A DNA stretch of 28,396 nt from CALVGQ01 sp964369385 (GCA_964369385.1 CAYJEY010000022.1:1-28396); one strand, 5' to 3'. Counted from the first letter of the stretch, positions 1 to 7,747 are shown. The notes: generated by a model from the sequence alone, not told the origin. Translations and numbers: made by a program.

Positions 1-90
1 TATTTTATAATTATACAAGATGGAATTCACCTAGTATTTATAGTAATATAACACATGTTGAAACAGTCGTATTATTACAGCGTATAGACT

Positions 91-130
91 AGCTATAACC
101 CCTTTAATTAAAGGGGTTATAGCTTTTTTT
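91..130 (+). terminator. Intrinsic terminator at the left edge
   Basis: A perfect 15-bp inverted repeat (arms AGCTATAACCCCTTT and its complement, loop AATT) is followed by a run of T. It probably ends a transcript from a gene lying left of the window. No coding sequence for that gene can be identified in bases 1-90. Confidence 0.85.
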
Positions 131-572
131 GTATTGAATGAAACTAGTGCAAATACACAATTTAAATTTGAAAAAACTTGTACCATCTAAAATGGCTTAG
201 CGTAGGAGTAACTTGCAAGAATAGTGAATGTTACAGTAGTAAAATCCTGAAAATTTTTATGGAATCAATTATTTGTTTTGAAGTTTCGATACACTCAAAA
301 TGCAGTCTGTCTTATACTTTTATAGAGAATAATTATTATTGGTATAACATAAAGTATTTGCCTAAAAAAGGATTCTATATACAATAATAAATAATACTAA
401 ATCAAAAGTGAATTAATACAACTAGAGCCTAGCTCTATATCGTGTGATATAATTAATATCAAAGAAATGAAAATCTAGTTTTATTTATATGAACTTTAAT
501 AATTACCAAGAAATCTTAAAACAATAAAATGAGTAAAACGTAGGAAATTTAAGTATTGATTATCCTAAAGAG
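131..572. other. Gene-free AT-rich stretch
   Basis: No gene is supported here. A 69-codon open frame (178-387) begins at a TTG just after a stop, has no ribosome binding site and resembles nothing I know. Two short tandem hairpins occur near 424-450 (AGAG/CTCT and ATATC/GATAT arms), but neither has a T-run. Confidence 0.5.
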
Positions 573-812
573 TTGCCAAGTGGTGAGTTTAGAGCTAAAT
601 TGTTGATTACTTGGTATGATGAAAGTCCTAAGTATGTCTTGGAGATGGTCGATTATGATGAAGATGTATCAGACATAATTTATTTGGAGCAAGAATTGCT
701 TCTAATAAATATTAAAGATTATCACCTGTTCGATGGCTATGGAGCTGGAGAATGTGTAGCATCCAAATTGTTTGAAAAATATGGAGCGCGTTTAGGGCAA
801 ATCAAAAAGTAA
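573..812 (+). CDS. Unrecognised small acidic protein, probably a 5'-damaged gene
   Basis: This is a 79-codon frame from a TTG codon. It is rich in D, E and Y, and ends in a segment with G-Y-G-A-G-E and K-Y-G-A-R. No family is recognised. The frame stays open upstream to 537 without a stop, and the residues there (NLSIDYPKEL) read smoothly into it, so the real amino end probably lies upstream. The only nearby ATG (530) is in another frame and meets a stop after four codons. No convincing ribosome binding site precedes either position. A single small indel near 540 would join the ATG to this frame, which suggests a damaged gene, but that is inference. The composition looks protein-like, so chance is not the only explanation. 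It sits 65 bases before the MBL-fold gene. Confidence 0.4.
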   Translation: MPSGEFRAKLLITWYDESPKYVLEMVDYDEDVSDIIYLEQELLLINIKDYHLFDGYGAGECVASKLFEKYGARLGQIKK

Positions 813-877
813 TATGATGAAGCAATCACGAGAATTATGTAATGTAGAATTGTATATGGCATAAGGAGGATAATGTT

Positions 878-1600
878 TTGATTAACATAGGAAGTAGGGT
901 AATGAATACCTATTTGTATCAGATAGATGAGGGTTATGTAATGGTTGATACTGGATATCAGAGGAGTTTAAATAGTTGCATAAAGAGGCTTAGTAATCAT
1001 AATATATCAATAAAAGATATAAAATATATATTTTTAACACATGCACACGATGATCATGCGGGTTTTATTAATGACATAATCAAAAGAAATAAAGATGTGA
1101 AGATTATTATGAGTCATAAGGGAATTGATGTTTTAAGAAAAGGGCAGAATTCTTTCGCTGGCGGCTGTAGTGGGAAACTAAGTTATGTTTTTTGCATATT
1201 TATGAAGATGCTTGGAAATGGGCAGCATAAATTTCCAGCAATAGAGAAAGAGTATGAAGAAAATTTGCTCTTTATTTCGGACGAAAATAAACTTATTATC
1301 GAAAAAATGCTAAATTCGAGAATAATCGAAACCCCAGGCCATACGGATGACTCTATATCGTTACTATCAAAAGATGGTTATTTATTCTGTGGTGATGCAG
1401 CAATGAACGGCTTTCCAAGTAAAAGCAATATCACCATATGGATTGAAAACAAAGACCAGTATATCAAGTCCTGGGAAAAAATGATTAAGTTAAATCCTAA
1501 TCAAATTTATCCAGCTCATGGGAGGCCTTTTGAAATTGAAAAGTTGAAAAAAAATATTTCAAAAGTTAATAAAACTAAGTTATTTCCTCTTACTCCATGA
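878..1600 (+). CDS. MBL-fold metallo-hydrolase
   Basis: A 240-residue single-domain metallo-beta-lactamase-fold protein, presumably cytoplasmic because no signal peptide is present. The metal ligands of the family are all visible: HxHxDH at H55, H57, D59 and H60, then H155 (TPGHTDDS), D173 (CGDA) and H214 (YPAHG). This is the pattern of glyoxalase II-like dinuclear zinc hydrolases. The substrate cannot be read from sequence. The start is TTG at 878: AGGAGG at 864-869 sits eight bases upstream, while the ATG at 873 gives only two codons before a stop. It is a stand-alone gene, convergent with the histidine kinase. The family also includes lactonases and RNA-processing enzymes, but the CPSF/RNase J motifs are absent. 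Confidence 0.9.
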   Translation: MINIGSRVMNTYLYQIDEGYVMVDTGYQRSLNSCIKRLSNHNISIKDIKYIFLTHAHDDHAGFINDIIKRNKDVKIIMSHKGIDVLRKGQNSFAGGCSGKLSYVFCIFMKMLGNGQHKFPAIEKEYEENLLFISDENKLIIEKMLNSRIIETPGHTDDSISLLSKDGYLFCGDAAMNGFPSKSNITIWIENKDQYIKSWEKMIKLNPNQIYPAHGRPFEIEKLKKNISKVNKTKLFPLTP

Positions 1601-1786
1601 AATAAGTATATTAGGAACCACATCTCTATCATGGGTATTATGAATTAGAAAAATGGTCAATATTTGAAGTATTCATTTAATAAGCGGTCTTTCTTTTCAC
1701 ATTATAGGATTAACTTTTATGGAATGCTTATACTTATTGTGTTAAAAAGGATTGAGTTTATGTTTCTGAATACTACAAAAGCGCAC
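1601..1786. other. Intergenic, no feature seen
   Basis: AT-rich spacer between the convergent MBL-fold and histidine kinase genes. I find no reading frame with a ribosome binding site and no clear structure before the terminator at 1787. Confidence 0.5.
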
Positions 1787-1831
1787 AAAAAACCGAGGTA
1801 ATTAAATACAATTCAATTACCTCGGTTTTAT
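1787..1831 (-). terminator. Terminator of the two-component operon
   Basis: A perfect inverted repeat (arms AAAACCGAGGTAATT and complement, 11-base loop). On the minus strand it is followed by six T, ending the operon whose last codon is at 1846. On the plus strand four T follow, so it may also stop readthrough from the MBL-fold gene. Confidence 0.85.
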
Positions 1832-1845
1832 TAAATATCGTGATT

Positions 1846-3240
1846 TTAACTATGTGGGACAGTTAAGTCGATTAAAATCTCAAATAACGCGCCATAATCA
1901 TTTTTAACTCTGATTTCAGCCTTCATTACTTCTACTGCAGCTTTAGCAATAGAGAGTCCTAATCCATAATTTCCATTTTTACCTTTATAAAACCTATCAA
2001 ATATATGCGAAATATCTTCTATGCCATTTCCATCGTCTTTTATAGTGATGATTGCTTTTTGATTGTTTTGAATTAGTGAAATTGTGACAGTAGTTTTTGC
2101 ATAACGGATTGCATTAGAAATAATGTTGCCGATGGATCCAAAAAGTAATTCAATATTCGAGTTGATATATAAATCAGGCTCAATATCAGTGATTATTTTA
2201 ATGTGCTTGGATAGCGCATAACCGTTATACTTGTTTATTAAATCGATTAAATTTTCACTTAAACACATATTTTCGAAGTGAACATTCGTATTGAAATTTT
2301 CTGTTCTTGAGAGGGTTAGAAGACTATCCACAAGGTCAGTGAGTTTTTTACATTGTTCAGAGATTAAGTGTGATGTCCCTTTGGCATCTTCAAATATTCC
2401 CATGCTTATTCCATCTGAATATCCTTGTATATTCATAAGCGGTGTACGAAGCTCGTGTGATGCATTATTTAAGAAATTTTTTTGTGCCTGATTATGATGA
2501 TAAATTCTGTGATTAAGCGCATTTATTTCGTTAGTCAACTTTTGAAGTTCTAGGCTATCACTTTTATTATCGATAATCAATAATTCTTCTGTTTTCATAG
2601 TTTCAACTTGCGTAGTTAATAATTCAATTGGTCTTGCAAAAGCTTTAGATACCTTGTTGGAAATTATAAATGCAATCAATGTAACGAGGATTGATACAAT
2701 GACTAATACTATATTAATAGCCATAACAAATTCATCAATGATGAGACCTTTGGAGATATAAAGTATTTTGTCCGTCATTGTTTGTGTTTGATAGTCGACC
2801 TCAACGATATAATAAGTATCGTTTCCAAATTTGACTGATCCAATTTCTCCTTGAACTAAATCTTGTGACTTGGTATAGATTAACTGCGCTAAGTCATCAG
2901 ATACAAAACTAGCAGTATTGAATACTCTAGATAATTCTCCATTCTTATTAAAAACGACAAGCTCAACAGAGGGACTGTGATTTTGGTTGTTTAAGAGTGC
3001 AGCCATATTTGGCAAGTCTTCATTCACAACGTTTTGACCAGGTATTTTGCTTAAATTCGTATTAGGTAAATTGGAGTTAAGACTGCTAGAAATTTCACTA
3101 ACAGATTCTAATAAATCTTCTTTTGCTTGTGTTTGAGAATAAATTGACACAATGAAGTTAAATAGAAATAGTATTGTTAAAGGAATTAGAATAATAAAAG
3201 TAAGGAATAACCGAGATATTTTTTTTCTGATAGTTAACAT
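1846..3240 (-). CDS. Sensor histidine kinase, two membrane segments
   Basis: A 464-residue membrane sensor kinase. Membrane segment 1 is about residues 11-33, an extracytoplasmic sensing region spans about 34-170, and membrane segment 2 is about 172-194. A HAMP-like linker follows, then the HisKA dimerisation helix with phospho-acceptor H262 in SHELRTP. The ATPase domain has an N-box at NIISNAIRY (371-380), the D-box DDGNGI (402-407) and GLGLS (426-430). All catalytic motifs are intact. It starts one base after the regulator stop codon, with GGAGG inside the end of that gene, so the two are translationally coupled. The outside domain matches no ligand-binding fold I can name, so the signal is unknown. 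The neighbouring secreted protein is the best candidate target or ligand (inference). Confidence 0.96.
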   Translation of the reverse strand: MLTIRKKISRLFLTFIILIPLTILFLFNFIVSIYSQTQAKEDLLESVSEISSSLNSNLPNTNLSKIPGQNVVNEDLPNMAALLNNQNHSPSVELVVFNKNGELSRVFNTASFVSDDLAQLIYTKSQDLVQGEIGSVKFGNDTYYIVEVDYQTQTMTDKILYISKGLIIDEFVMAINIVLVIVSILVTLIAFIISNKVSKAFARPIELLTTQVETMKTEELLIIDNKSDSLELQKLTNEINALNHRIYHHNQAQKNFLNNASHELRTPLMNIQGYSDGISMGIFEDAKGTSHLISEQCKKLTDLVDSLLTLSRTENFNTNVHFENMCLSENLIDLINKYNGYALSKHIKIITDIEPDLYINSNIELLFGSIGNIISNAIRYAKTTVTISLIQNNQKAIITIKDDGNGIEDISHIFDRFYKGKNGNYGLGLSIAKAAVEVMKAEIRVKNDYGALFEILIDLTVPHS

Positions 3241-3241
3241 A

Positions 3242-3919
3242 TTACTCCTCCAGTTCTAACTTAAACCCAAATCCCCAAACTGAGGATATTCTTACATTTG
3301 TATTCTTAAGTTTTTTACGTAGTCTTTTTAAGACATCATCACAAACTCTAGTATCAGCTTCATAATCAAATTTCCAGACATTCTTTAGTAGTTCTTCTCT
3401 AGAAACAGCCCGATCAAAATTTTCAAACATATAGACTAATAGAGTAAATTCAGTAGGAGTAGTATCAAACTTATTTCCTTGAGCTAGACAATATTTCATT
3501 GCGATATTAATTTCTATATCACCATAAGATAAACTCTTTTTTTCTTTTGTTGTCTCACTAAAAGACATTCTTCGAAAAATTGAATTGACTCTAGCTACAA
3601 GTTCCATAGGGGAAAATGGTTTAACTAAATAGTCATCAGCACCCATTGTAATACCTGTAACCCGATCGAGTTCACTATCTTTTGCTGATACGATGATAAT
3701 TGGGACATTGCTTCTTTCTCTAATTTGAGAGCAGATAGTTATTCCATCAGTCCCAGGCATCATGACATCTAAGATAATCATGTCAGAAGGCCTTAAAATA
3801 AACTCATCACGTAAATCATTGCCGTTTTCAAAAGTAAGGACATCGTATCCATTATTCTTAAGAAACCCACCAATGATATCTCGAATTGATTTTTCATCAT
3901 CTGCAATATAAATTTTCAT
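3242..3919 (-). CDS. OmpR/PhoB-family response regulator
   Basis: A 225-residue regulator. The receiver domain covers residues 1-115 with acidic pocket D7-D8, phospho-acceptor D51 (ILDVMMPGTDG), switch S78 and K100 (LVKPFSP). A winged-helix DNA-binding domain covers about 128-223, with the usual PTEFTLL and R-x-C-D-D-V-L-K-R-L recognition-helix pattern. The start ATG has GAGGTGAT upstream. It is the first gene of the operon with the histidine kinase and diverges from the secreted-protein gene at 4076. A minus-strand promoter (TTTACT, 17 bases, TATATG at 3972-3944) lies directly beside a four-copy 11-bp repeat, which suggests that it autoregulates and controls the divergent gene. Confidence 0.97.
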   Translation of the reverse strand: MKIYIADDEKSIRDIIGGFLKNNGYDVLTFENGNDLRDEFILRPSDMIILDVMMPGTDGITICSQIRERSNVPIIIVSAKDSELDRVTGITMGADDYLVKPFSPMELVARVNSIFRRMSFSETTKEKKSLSYGDIEINIAMKYCLAQGNKFDTTPTEFTLLVYMFENFDRAVSREELLKNVWKFDYEADTRVCDDVLKRLRKKLKNTNVRISSVWGFGFKLELEE

Positions 3920-3943
3920 AACATCACCTCACATAAATAATTA

Positions 3944-3972
3944 CATATATGAGCATAAATATAAACAGTAAA
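3944..3972 (-). promoter_or_regulatory. Predicted promoter of the two-component operon
   Basis: Read on the minus strand: -35 TTTACT (3972-3967), a 17-base spacer and -10 TATATG (3949-3944). The phased repeat array begins about five bases upstream of this -35. Confidence 0.5.
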
Positions 3973-3976
3973 GTGA

Positions 3977-4016
3977 AGTTGCCTATATTTTGCCAGTTTT
4001 AGTCCGATGATTTTCC
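3977..4016 (+). promoter_or_regulatory. Four-copy 11-bp phased repeat, probable response-regulator binding array
   Basis: Four T-rich half-sites ending in CC: TTGCC, TTTTGCC, TTAGTCC and TTTTCC. The CC pairs are at 3982-3983, 3993-3994, 4004-4005 and 4015-4016, exactly 11 bases apart. OmpR-family dimers bind such same-face direct repeats. The last copy overlaps the expected -35 position of the plus-strand promoter, and the first abuts the -35 of the minus-strand one. Confidence 0.6.
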
Positions 4017-4036
4017 AATGAGTTGAGGTATATACT
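4008..4036 (+). promoter_or_regulatory. Predicted activator-dependent promoter of the secreted-protein gene
   Basis: A good -10 (TATACT, 4031-4036) has only a poor -35 (TGATTT, 4008-4013) at 17 bases, and the last repeat of the array covers it. This layout is typical of promoters needing an OmpR-family activator. Confidence 0.45.
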
Positions 4037-4075
4037 TCAGACATGGGGTGAGACATACCCTAAGAGGAGGAAAAT

Positions 4076-4504
4076 ATGATGTTAAAAACAAAATTCGTAA
4101 CAATGACACTTGCTGGACTTTTAACGATTGGAACAATAGGAGTTACAGCGTCTGCAGAGGAATCAACACCTAAAGGTGAACCTGGAAAACCAAACATTAC
4201 TATCAATTTTAATCGCGAAGAAAAGGCAGAAGAACTTGCAGAAAAACAAGCAACAGTCGAAGCAAAAGCTGATGAGTTTGCTGCTAAGGGAGCATCATTT
4301 GAGGCTGCGCAAGCAGGATTAGAAAATAAAATGCTTGAAAATGGTAGAACAGAAGAAGAAATTTCTTCACTTTTAGATAAATTTGCAAGCAAATTTGATG
4401 AATTAAAAGCGGAAAAAGGAGAGGAAGTTGCTTTAAAACAAGCAGAACGTGAAGCTAATGTGAGTTCATGGGAAGAAAAGGGGATTGTAAAAAAAGGGAT
4501 TTAG
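4076..4504 (+). CDS. Small secreted charged helical protein
   Basis: A 142-residue protein with a clear signal peptide (residues 1-27, positively charged start, hydrophobic core, cleavage expected after A-S-A). The mature part has a short proline/glycine-rich segment and then about 100 residues rich in E, K and A. Its heptad-like spacing suggests helical hairpins or coiled coil, and there is no cysteine or membrane segment. No family is recognised. It resembles stress-protective or sensor-modulating exported helical proteins (the CpxP/Spy type) only in size and helicity, without sharing a visible motif. AGGAGG at 4065-4070 precedes the ATG by five bases. It is divergent from the two-component operon and its promoter overlaps the repeat array, so it is the likeliest target of that system. 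Confidence 0.85.
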   Translation: MMLKTKFVTMTLAGLLTIGTIGVTASAEESTPKGEPGKPNITINFNREEKAEELAEKQATVEAKADEFAAKGASFEAAQAGLENKMLENGRTEEEISSLLDKFASKFDELKAEKGEEVALKQAEREANVSSWEEKGIVKKGI

Positions 4505-4528
4505 TTAACAAAATTAACCTTGTCTATG

Positions 4529-4554
4529 AAAGGTAGCGTAAGCTATCTTTTTTT
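4529..4554 (+). terminator. Terminator of the secreted-protein gene
   Basis: Short hairpin (AGGTAGC/GCTATCT, four-base loop) followed by seven T, 25 bases after the stop codon. Confidence 0.8.
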
Positions 4555-4626
4555 GAAAAATATTTTAGAAAGAGTATAATAAAGAAGGAATTAAATAGCG
4601 ACCAAAATATTAGGAATGAGGAAAAA

Positions 4627-4935
4627 ATGAAAAAATTTAATAAATTAGTAAGAGACAAAATACCAGAGATAATTACTGCACAAGGAGAGACACCGGATTA
4701 TTATATTTTGGATGATCCTGAATATTTATGTGAATTAAATAAAAAACTTGAAGAAGAAGTTCGAGAATATCAAGAGAGTGGAGAAATTGAAGAGTTAGCA
4801 GATATACTTGAAGTAGTTCAAGCAATTTGTCTTGCAAAAGGAGTTCCTTTATTGAGGCTGTATGAAATTAAAGAAGAAAAAAATAAAAAGAAGGGCTCGT
4901 TTTTAAATAAAATATTTCTTGTATCAAAAAAATAG
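4627..4935 (+). CDS. MazG-like all-alpha NTP pyrophosphatase (COG4997 type)
   Basis: A 102-residue cytoplasmic protein with the family's start (KLVRDKIPEII) and the EExxE metal-binding core, here KLEEEVREY followed by EELADILEVVQAI. The end has the typical K-x-G-S-F-x-x-x-I-F-L-V. Family members are predicted to hydrolyse non-canonical or surplus nucleoside triphosphates to monophosphate and pyrophosphate, and are annotated as house-cleaning enzymes or as phosphoribosyl-ATP pyrophosphohydrolase-like. No histidine-biosynthesis gene is nearby, so a role in that pathway is unlikely. It is full length. It starts at ATG 4627 with TGAGGA upstream, and is followed after 56 bases by the reductase gene, with which it may be transcribed. 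Confidence 0.9.
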   Translation: MKKFNKLVRDKIPEIITAQGETPDYYILDDPEYLCELNKKLEEEVREYQESGEIEELADILEVVQAICLAKGVPLLRLYEIKEEKNKKKGSFLNKIFLVSKK

Positions 4936-4991
4936 TGTTTTCCATATGATTTTTATAATACTTAAAAGAGACGTATGAATAGGAGAAAATA

Positions 4992-5522
4992 ATGAAAAAA
5001 GTAAAGGCGTATATTGCGATGAGTTTAGATGGTTATATTGCTGATATAAGAGGCGGTGTTTCTTTTCTAGGTGGCGATAATAGTGATAACAATAACCTAG
5101 GTAGTTATCCTGAATTTATCAAAACAATTGACACAGTAATATTAGGTTATAGCACATATCATCAGATTATTACTGAGTTATCTGTTGATGAATGGGCATA
5201 TAAGGGAATGAAGAGCATTGTGCTAACGCACAAAGAGCTAAAGAATACAGACGATGTGGTATTTACTTCGCAAGAGCTATCAAGCTTAATTTTAAAAGTG
5301 AAACAAGAAGCACTAAAAGATATATGGGTGTGTGGCGGAGCGAGTACTATTCAACAACTTCATGAAAAAGGATTGATTGATGAATACACAATTTCTATTA
5401 TTCCAACAATTTTAGGAAATGGTATTAGATTGTTTAAAGAAGTGAGTTTTGAGACAAAGCTTAAGTTGGTTTCTACAAGAACGTATAATGGAATTACAGA
5501 TTTGGTATATGAGAAGCGATAG
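4992..5522 (+). CDS. RibD C-terminal / dihydrofolate reductase-like protein
   Basis: A 176-residue protein of the RibD_C/DHFR-fold group. The start has K-A-Y-I-A-M-S-L-D-G-Y-I-A-D, the hallmark first strand and substrate loop. Near the end are the NADPH-binding V-C-G-G-A-S-T-I and the E-Y-T-I-S-I-I-P-T-I-L-G-N-G-I-R-L-F segment. Such stand-alone proteins are usually called dihydrofolate reductase family proteins. True DHFR or riboflavin-pathway activity is not shown for most of them and cannot be assumed here. RBS AGGAG precedes the ATG. Only 30 bases separate it from the methyltransferase gene. Confidence 0.88.
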   Translation: MKKVKAYIAMSLDGYIADIRGGVSFLGGDNSDNNNLGSYPEFIKTIDTVILGYSTYHQIITELSVDEWAYKGMKSIVLTHKELKNTDDVVFTSQELSSLILKVKQEALKDIWVCGGASTIQQLHEKGLIDEYTISIIPTILGNGIRLFKEVSFETKLKLVSTRTYNGITDLVYEKR

Positions 5523-5552
5523 GATTTTATTTTGGAAAAGAGGATAAAACAA

Positions 5553-6314
5553 ATGAGCATAAATGAAAATGCATGGGATAAAAAAGTTGAAGAAGAATCT
5601 ATATGGACATTAGCAATATCATCAGATGAAATTGAAGCGGCAAAAAAAGGTGAATTTAAACTTAGTTTAGGTGGAAATGTTCCTGTTCCACCACATTGGA
5701 TAGATACAATGATGAATGGCAAAAAAGTGCTATGTCTTGCATCAGGTGGTGGTCAACAAGGACCAGTGTTTGCGGCTATTGGTGCACAAACTACAGTGTT
5801 AGATATTTCAAATAAACAACTGGATCAAGATCGTTTTGTGGCAAAACGAGATCATCTTAGTCTTGAAACAATCAAGGGCGATATGTGTGATTTATCTATG
5901 TTTGATGACGAGTCTTTTGACCTGGTGTTTTGTCCTGTGTCAGTGACTTATATCGAAGATACAAAACCAGTATTTCAAGAGTGTTATCGCATTTTGAAAT
6001 GTGGTGGGAGCTTTTTATTTGGAATGACAAATCCACACATTTACTCGTTTGATGGAAAAACTTATGATGTGGGGATATACACGGTGGTGAATCGTCTTCC
6101 ATTCAATTCTTTGGATGAATTGAATGAGGAAGAGGCAGAACTTTTCATTAAAAATAAGAATGCGATTGAATATAGTCACACTATGCAGACACTTATAGGA
6201 AGTCAGGTAGAGTGTGGATTTGCAATTACCGGTTTTTTTGAAAGTAATGATGACAATGATACAATCTGCAATTATTTCGCTAAGTATTTTAACACGAAGG
6301 CAATTAAGTTATAA
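5553..6314 (+). CDS. Class I SAM-dependent methyltransferase
   Basis: A 253-residue cytoplasmic methyltransferase of the Methyltransf_11/25 type. The SAM-binding glycine motif is V-L-C-L-A-S-G-G-G-Q-Q-G-P, followed by an acidic end of strand 2 (V-L-D-I-S), an I-K-G-D-M-C-D-L loop and F-D-L-V-F-C-P-V-S-V-T-Y-I (motif II/post-I). The substrate is unknown. I chose ATG 5553 because AGAGG lies ten bases upstream; the frame also opens seven codons earlier at a TTG (5532) with a weak AGGA, so a slightly longer form is possible. It probably forms an operon with the two preceding genes (gaps of 56 and about 30 bases). Confidence 0.9.
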   Translation: MSINENAWDKKVEEESIWTLAISSDEIEAAKKGEFKLSLGGNVPVPPHWIDTMMNGKKVLCLASGGGQQGPVFAAIGAQTTVLDISNKQLDQDRFVAKRDHLSLETIKGDMCDLSMFDDESFDLVFCPVSVTYIEDTKPVFQECYRILKCGGSFLFGMTNPHIYSFDGKTYDVGIYTVVNRLPFNSLDELNEEEAELFIKNKNAIEYSHTMQTLIGSQVECGFAITGFFESNDDNDTICNYFAKYFNTKAIKL

Positions 6315-6382
6315 CAAAATTAGCGTCTAAAGAATTCATCTCAATAAGATATCAAGTAAGGAGATGCTAGAAATTTAGTTTC

Positions 6383-6403
6383 TTTTTGATAACATATCAA
6401 AAA
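6383..6403. promoter_or_regulatory. Perfect inverted repeat before the thioredoxin operon (operator candidate)
   Basis: Two 9-base arms (TTTTTGATA and TATCAAAAA) flank ACA. There is no T-run after it, so it is not a terminator. It lies 34 bases before the thioredoxin start codon, near the expected promoter, which suits a dimeric regulator. Which regulator is unknown. Confidence 0.4.
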
Positions 6404-6436
6404 TTATTGATGTGTATATTATATAGGAGATAACAG

Positions 6437-6970
6437 ATGCAGAAAAAACAAATATTTAAGGTTGTTGTACCTATCCTCATGATCGCCGTGGTTGCAGGGA
6501 TTTGGTTTGTACAAAAGGATAAAGAAGCTCAAATGAGCAACCCAAGTGATGTTCCAGTTGATTTTGCGCTTCACACAAGTTCAATTGATTTACCCGCTTT
6601 AAAAGAATATGAATTACCTACCATTATTGACTTTGGGGCAACAGAGTGTATTCCTTGTAAAGCGATGGCTCCAGTGCTAGTTACACTAAACGAAGAGTTT
6701 CAAGAGCGTGCTATTATTAAATTTGTGGATGTATGGGTTTCTCCTAGTGCTGCTGATGGTTATCCAGTACAAGTTATTCCTACTCAGGTTTTTTATAATG
6801 CGGATGGTACACCATATTTTCCAAGTGATGAAGTTTTATCTTCAATTCAGTTTCAAATGTATAAAGATCAAAATACTGATGAACACATCTTTACTGCTCA
6901 TCAAGGGGGCTTAACAGAAGACCAATTACGTATGATCTTTGCAGATATGGGGGTCGATGCGCATGATTGA
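6437..6970 (+). CDS. Membrane-anchored extracytoplasmic thioredoxin-like protein
   Basis: A 177-residue protein with an uncleaved-looking amino-terminal membrane segment (about residues 8-25; no lipobox cysteine). A thioredoxin fold on the outer face carries the active-site motif C71-I-P-C74 in G-A-T-E-C-I-P-C-K-A-M-A-P, and a cis-proline is visible in V-I-P-T-Q-V-F-Y. The family reduces or forms disulfides in exported proteins. The next gene encodes a CcdA-like electron conduit that overlaps its end, so the two probably form a relay from cytoplasmic thioredoxin to exported substrates. No methionine sulfoxide reductase or cytochrome c gene is beside it to name the substrate. RBS TAGGAGA precedes the ATG. 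Confidence 0.9.
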   Translation: MQKKQIFKVVVPILMIAVVAGIWFVQKDKEAQMSNPSDVPVDFALHTSSIDLPALKEYELPTIIDFGATECIPCKAMAPVLVTLNEEFQERAIIKFVDVWVSPSAADGYPVQVIPTQVFYNADGTPYFPSDEVLSSIQFQMYKDQNTDEHIFTAHQGGLTEDQLRMIFADMGVDAHD

Positions 6971-7655
6971 TGCATGGCTACAGAGTCTATCTACATTAAT
7001 AAGTGAGCAAACATGGTTAGCTCCTGTGCTTGCGCTTTTAGCTGGAGTATTAACTTCGTTTACACCTTGTGCGCTGTCTTCTGTTCCACTGATTGTAGGT
7101 TATGTAGGAGGTACCAAAGAGCGTACAACAAAGAAAGCCTTTTTATTATCACTCACTTTTGCGATAGGATCGGCAATCACTTTTACAATTTTAGGTGTCA
7201 TTGCAACAATTGCAGGAGGATTGATTGGTACAGTGGCTACTTGGTGGTACTTTGTGTTGGGGGTGCTCATGATGATTCTTGCATTACAAACATGGGAACT
7301 CTATGAGATAATTCCATCAAGTTATTTACTTTCAAAAAATACGAGAAAAGGGTATATCGGTGCGCTTATTGCGGGGATATTGGGAGGAGTGTTTTCCTCT
7401 CCTTGCTCAACGCCTGTACTTATTGCACTGCTTGCGGTAGTCGCGAGTAGTGGAAGTCTTGCATGGGGAATCTTGTTGTTGCTACTATATTCAATTGGGC
7501 ATGGAATCCTTGCGGTAATATGTGGAACTTGGGTTGGTTTTGTACAAAAATTATCACAAAATCAAAAATATGGAAAACTAAGTCAAGGGTTAAAAATTGT
7601 GATGGGAATATTCATGGCATTCATGGGGTTTTATATGTTTTATCTAGCATTTTAA
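6963..7655 (+). CDS. ccdA: CcdA/DsbD-like transmembrane thiol electron carrier
   Basis: A 230-residue membrane protein with about six hydrophobic segments. The two conserved cysteines of the family are C36 (TPCALSSVP) and C148 (SSPCSTPV), each in the proline-flanked context of CcdA. It passes electrons across the membrane to an extracytoplasmic thioredoxin-like partner, here the preceding gene. I use ATG 6963: GGGG lies about nine bases upstream, and this ATG overlaps the stop of the thioredoxin gene. ATG 6957 or the TTG at 6939 in the same frame are possible but add only charged or polar residues. The role in cytochrome c maturation is unlikely, since no ccsA/ccsB genes are near. Confidence 0.92.
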   Translation: MIDAWLQSLSTLISEQTWLAPVLALLAGVLTSFTPCALSSVPLIVGYVGGTKERTTKKAFLLSLTFAIGSAITFTILGVIATIAGGLIGTVATWWYFVLGVLMMILALQTWELYEIIPSSYLLSKNTRKGYIGALIAGILGGVFSSPCSTPVLIALLAVVASSGSLAWGILLLLLYSIGHGILAVICGTWVGFVQKLSQNQKYGKLSQGLKIVMGIFMAFMGFYMFYLAF

Positions 7656-7660
7656 TTAAG

Positions 7661-7684
7661 AAGAGGATTTGCTCCTCTTTTTTT
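7661..7684 (+). terminator. Terminator of the thioredoxin-ccdA operon
   Basis: AAGAGGA/TCCTCTT hairpin with a five-base loop followed by a T-run, just after the ccdA stop. Confidence 0.85.
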
Positions 7685-7747
7685 ATGAATTTTGTCGATA
7701 TAATGCAAATGAATTGCTATACTAATATAATATAGGAGTACACAGAT

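Noticed and set aside
178..387. 69-codon open frame with several cysteines
   Set aside because: It starts from a TTG immediately after a stop, has no ribosome binding site, and its residues do not resemble any family; most likely chance.
4060..4392. Minus-strand open frame opposite the secreted protein
   Set aside because: It mirrors the codon pattern of the real gene, covers its promoter side and has no ribosome binding site.
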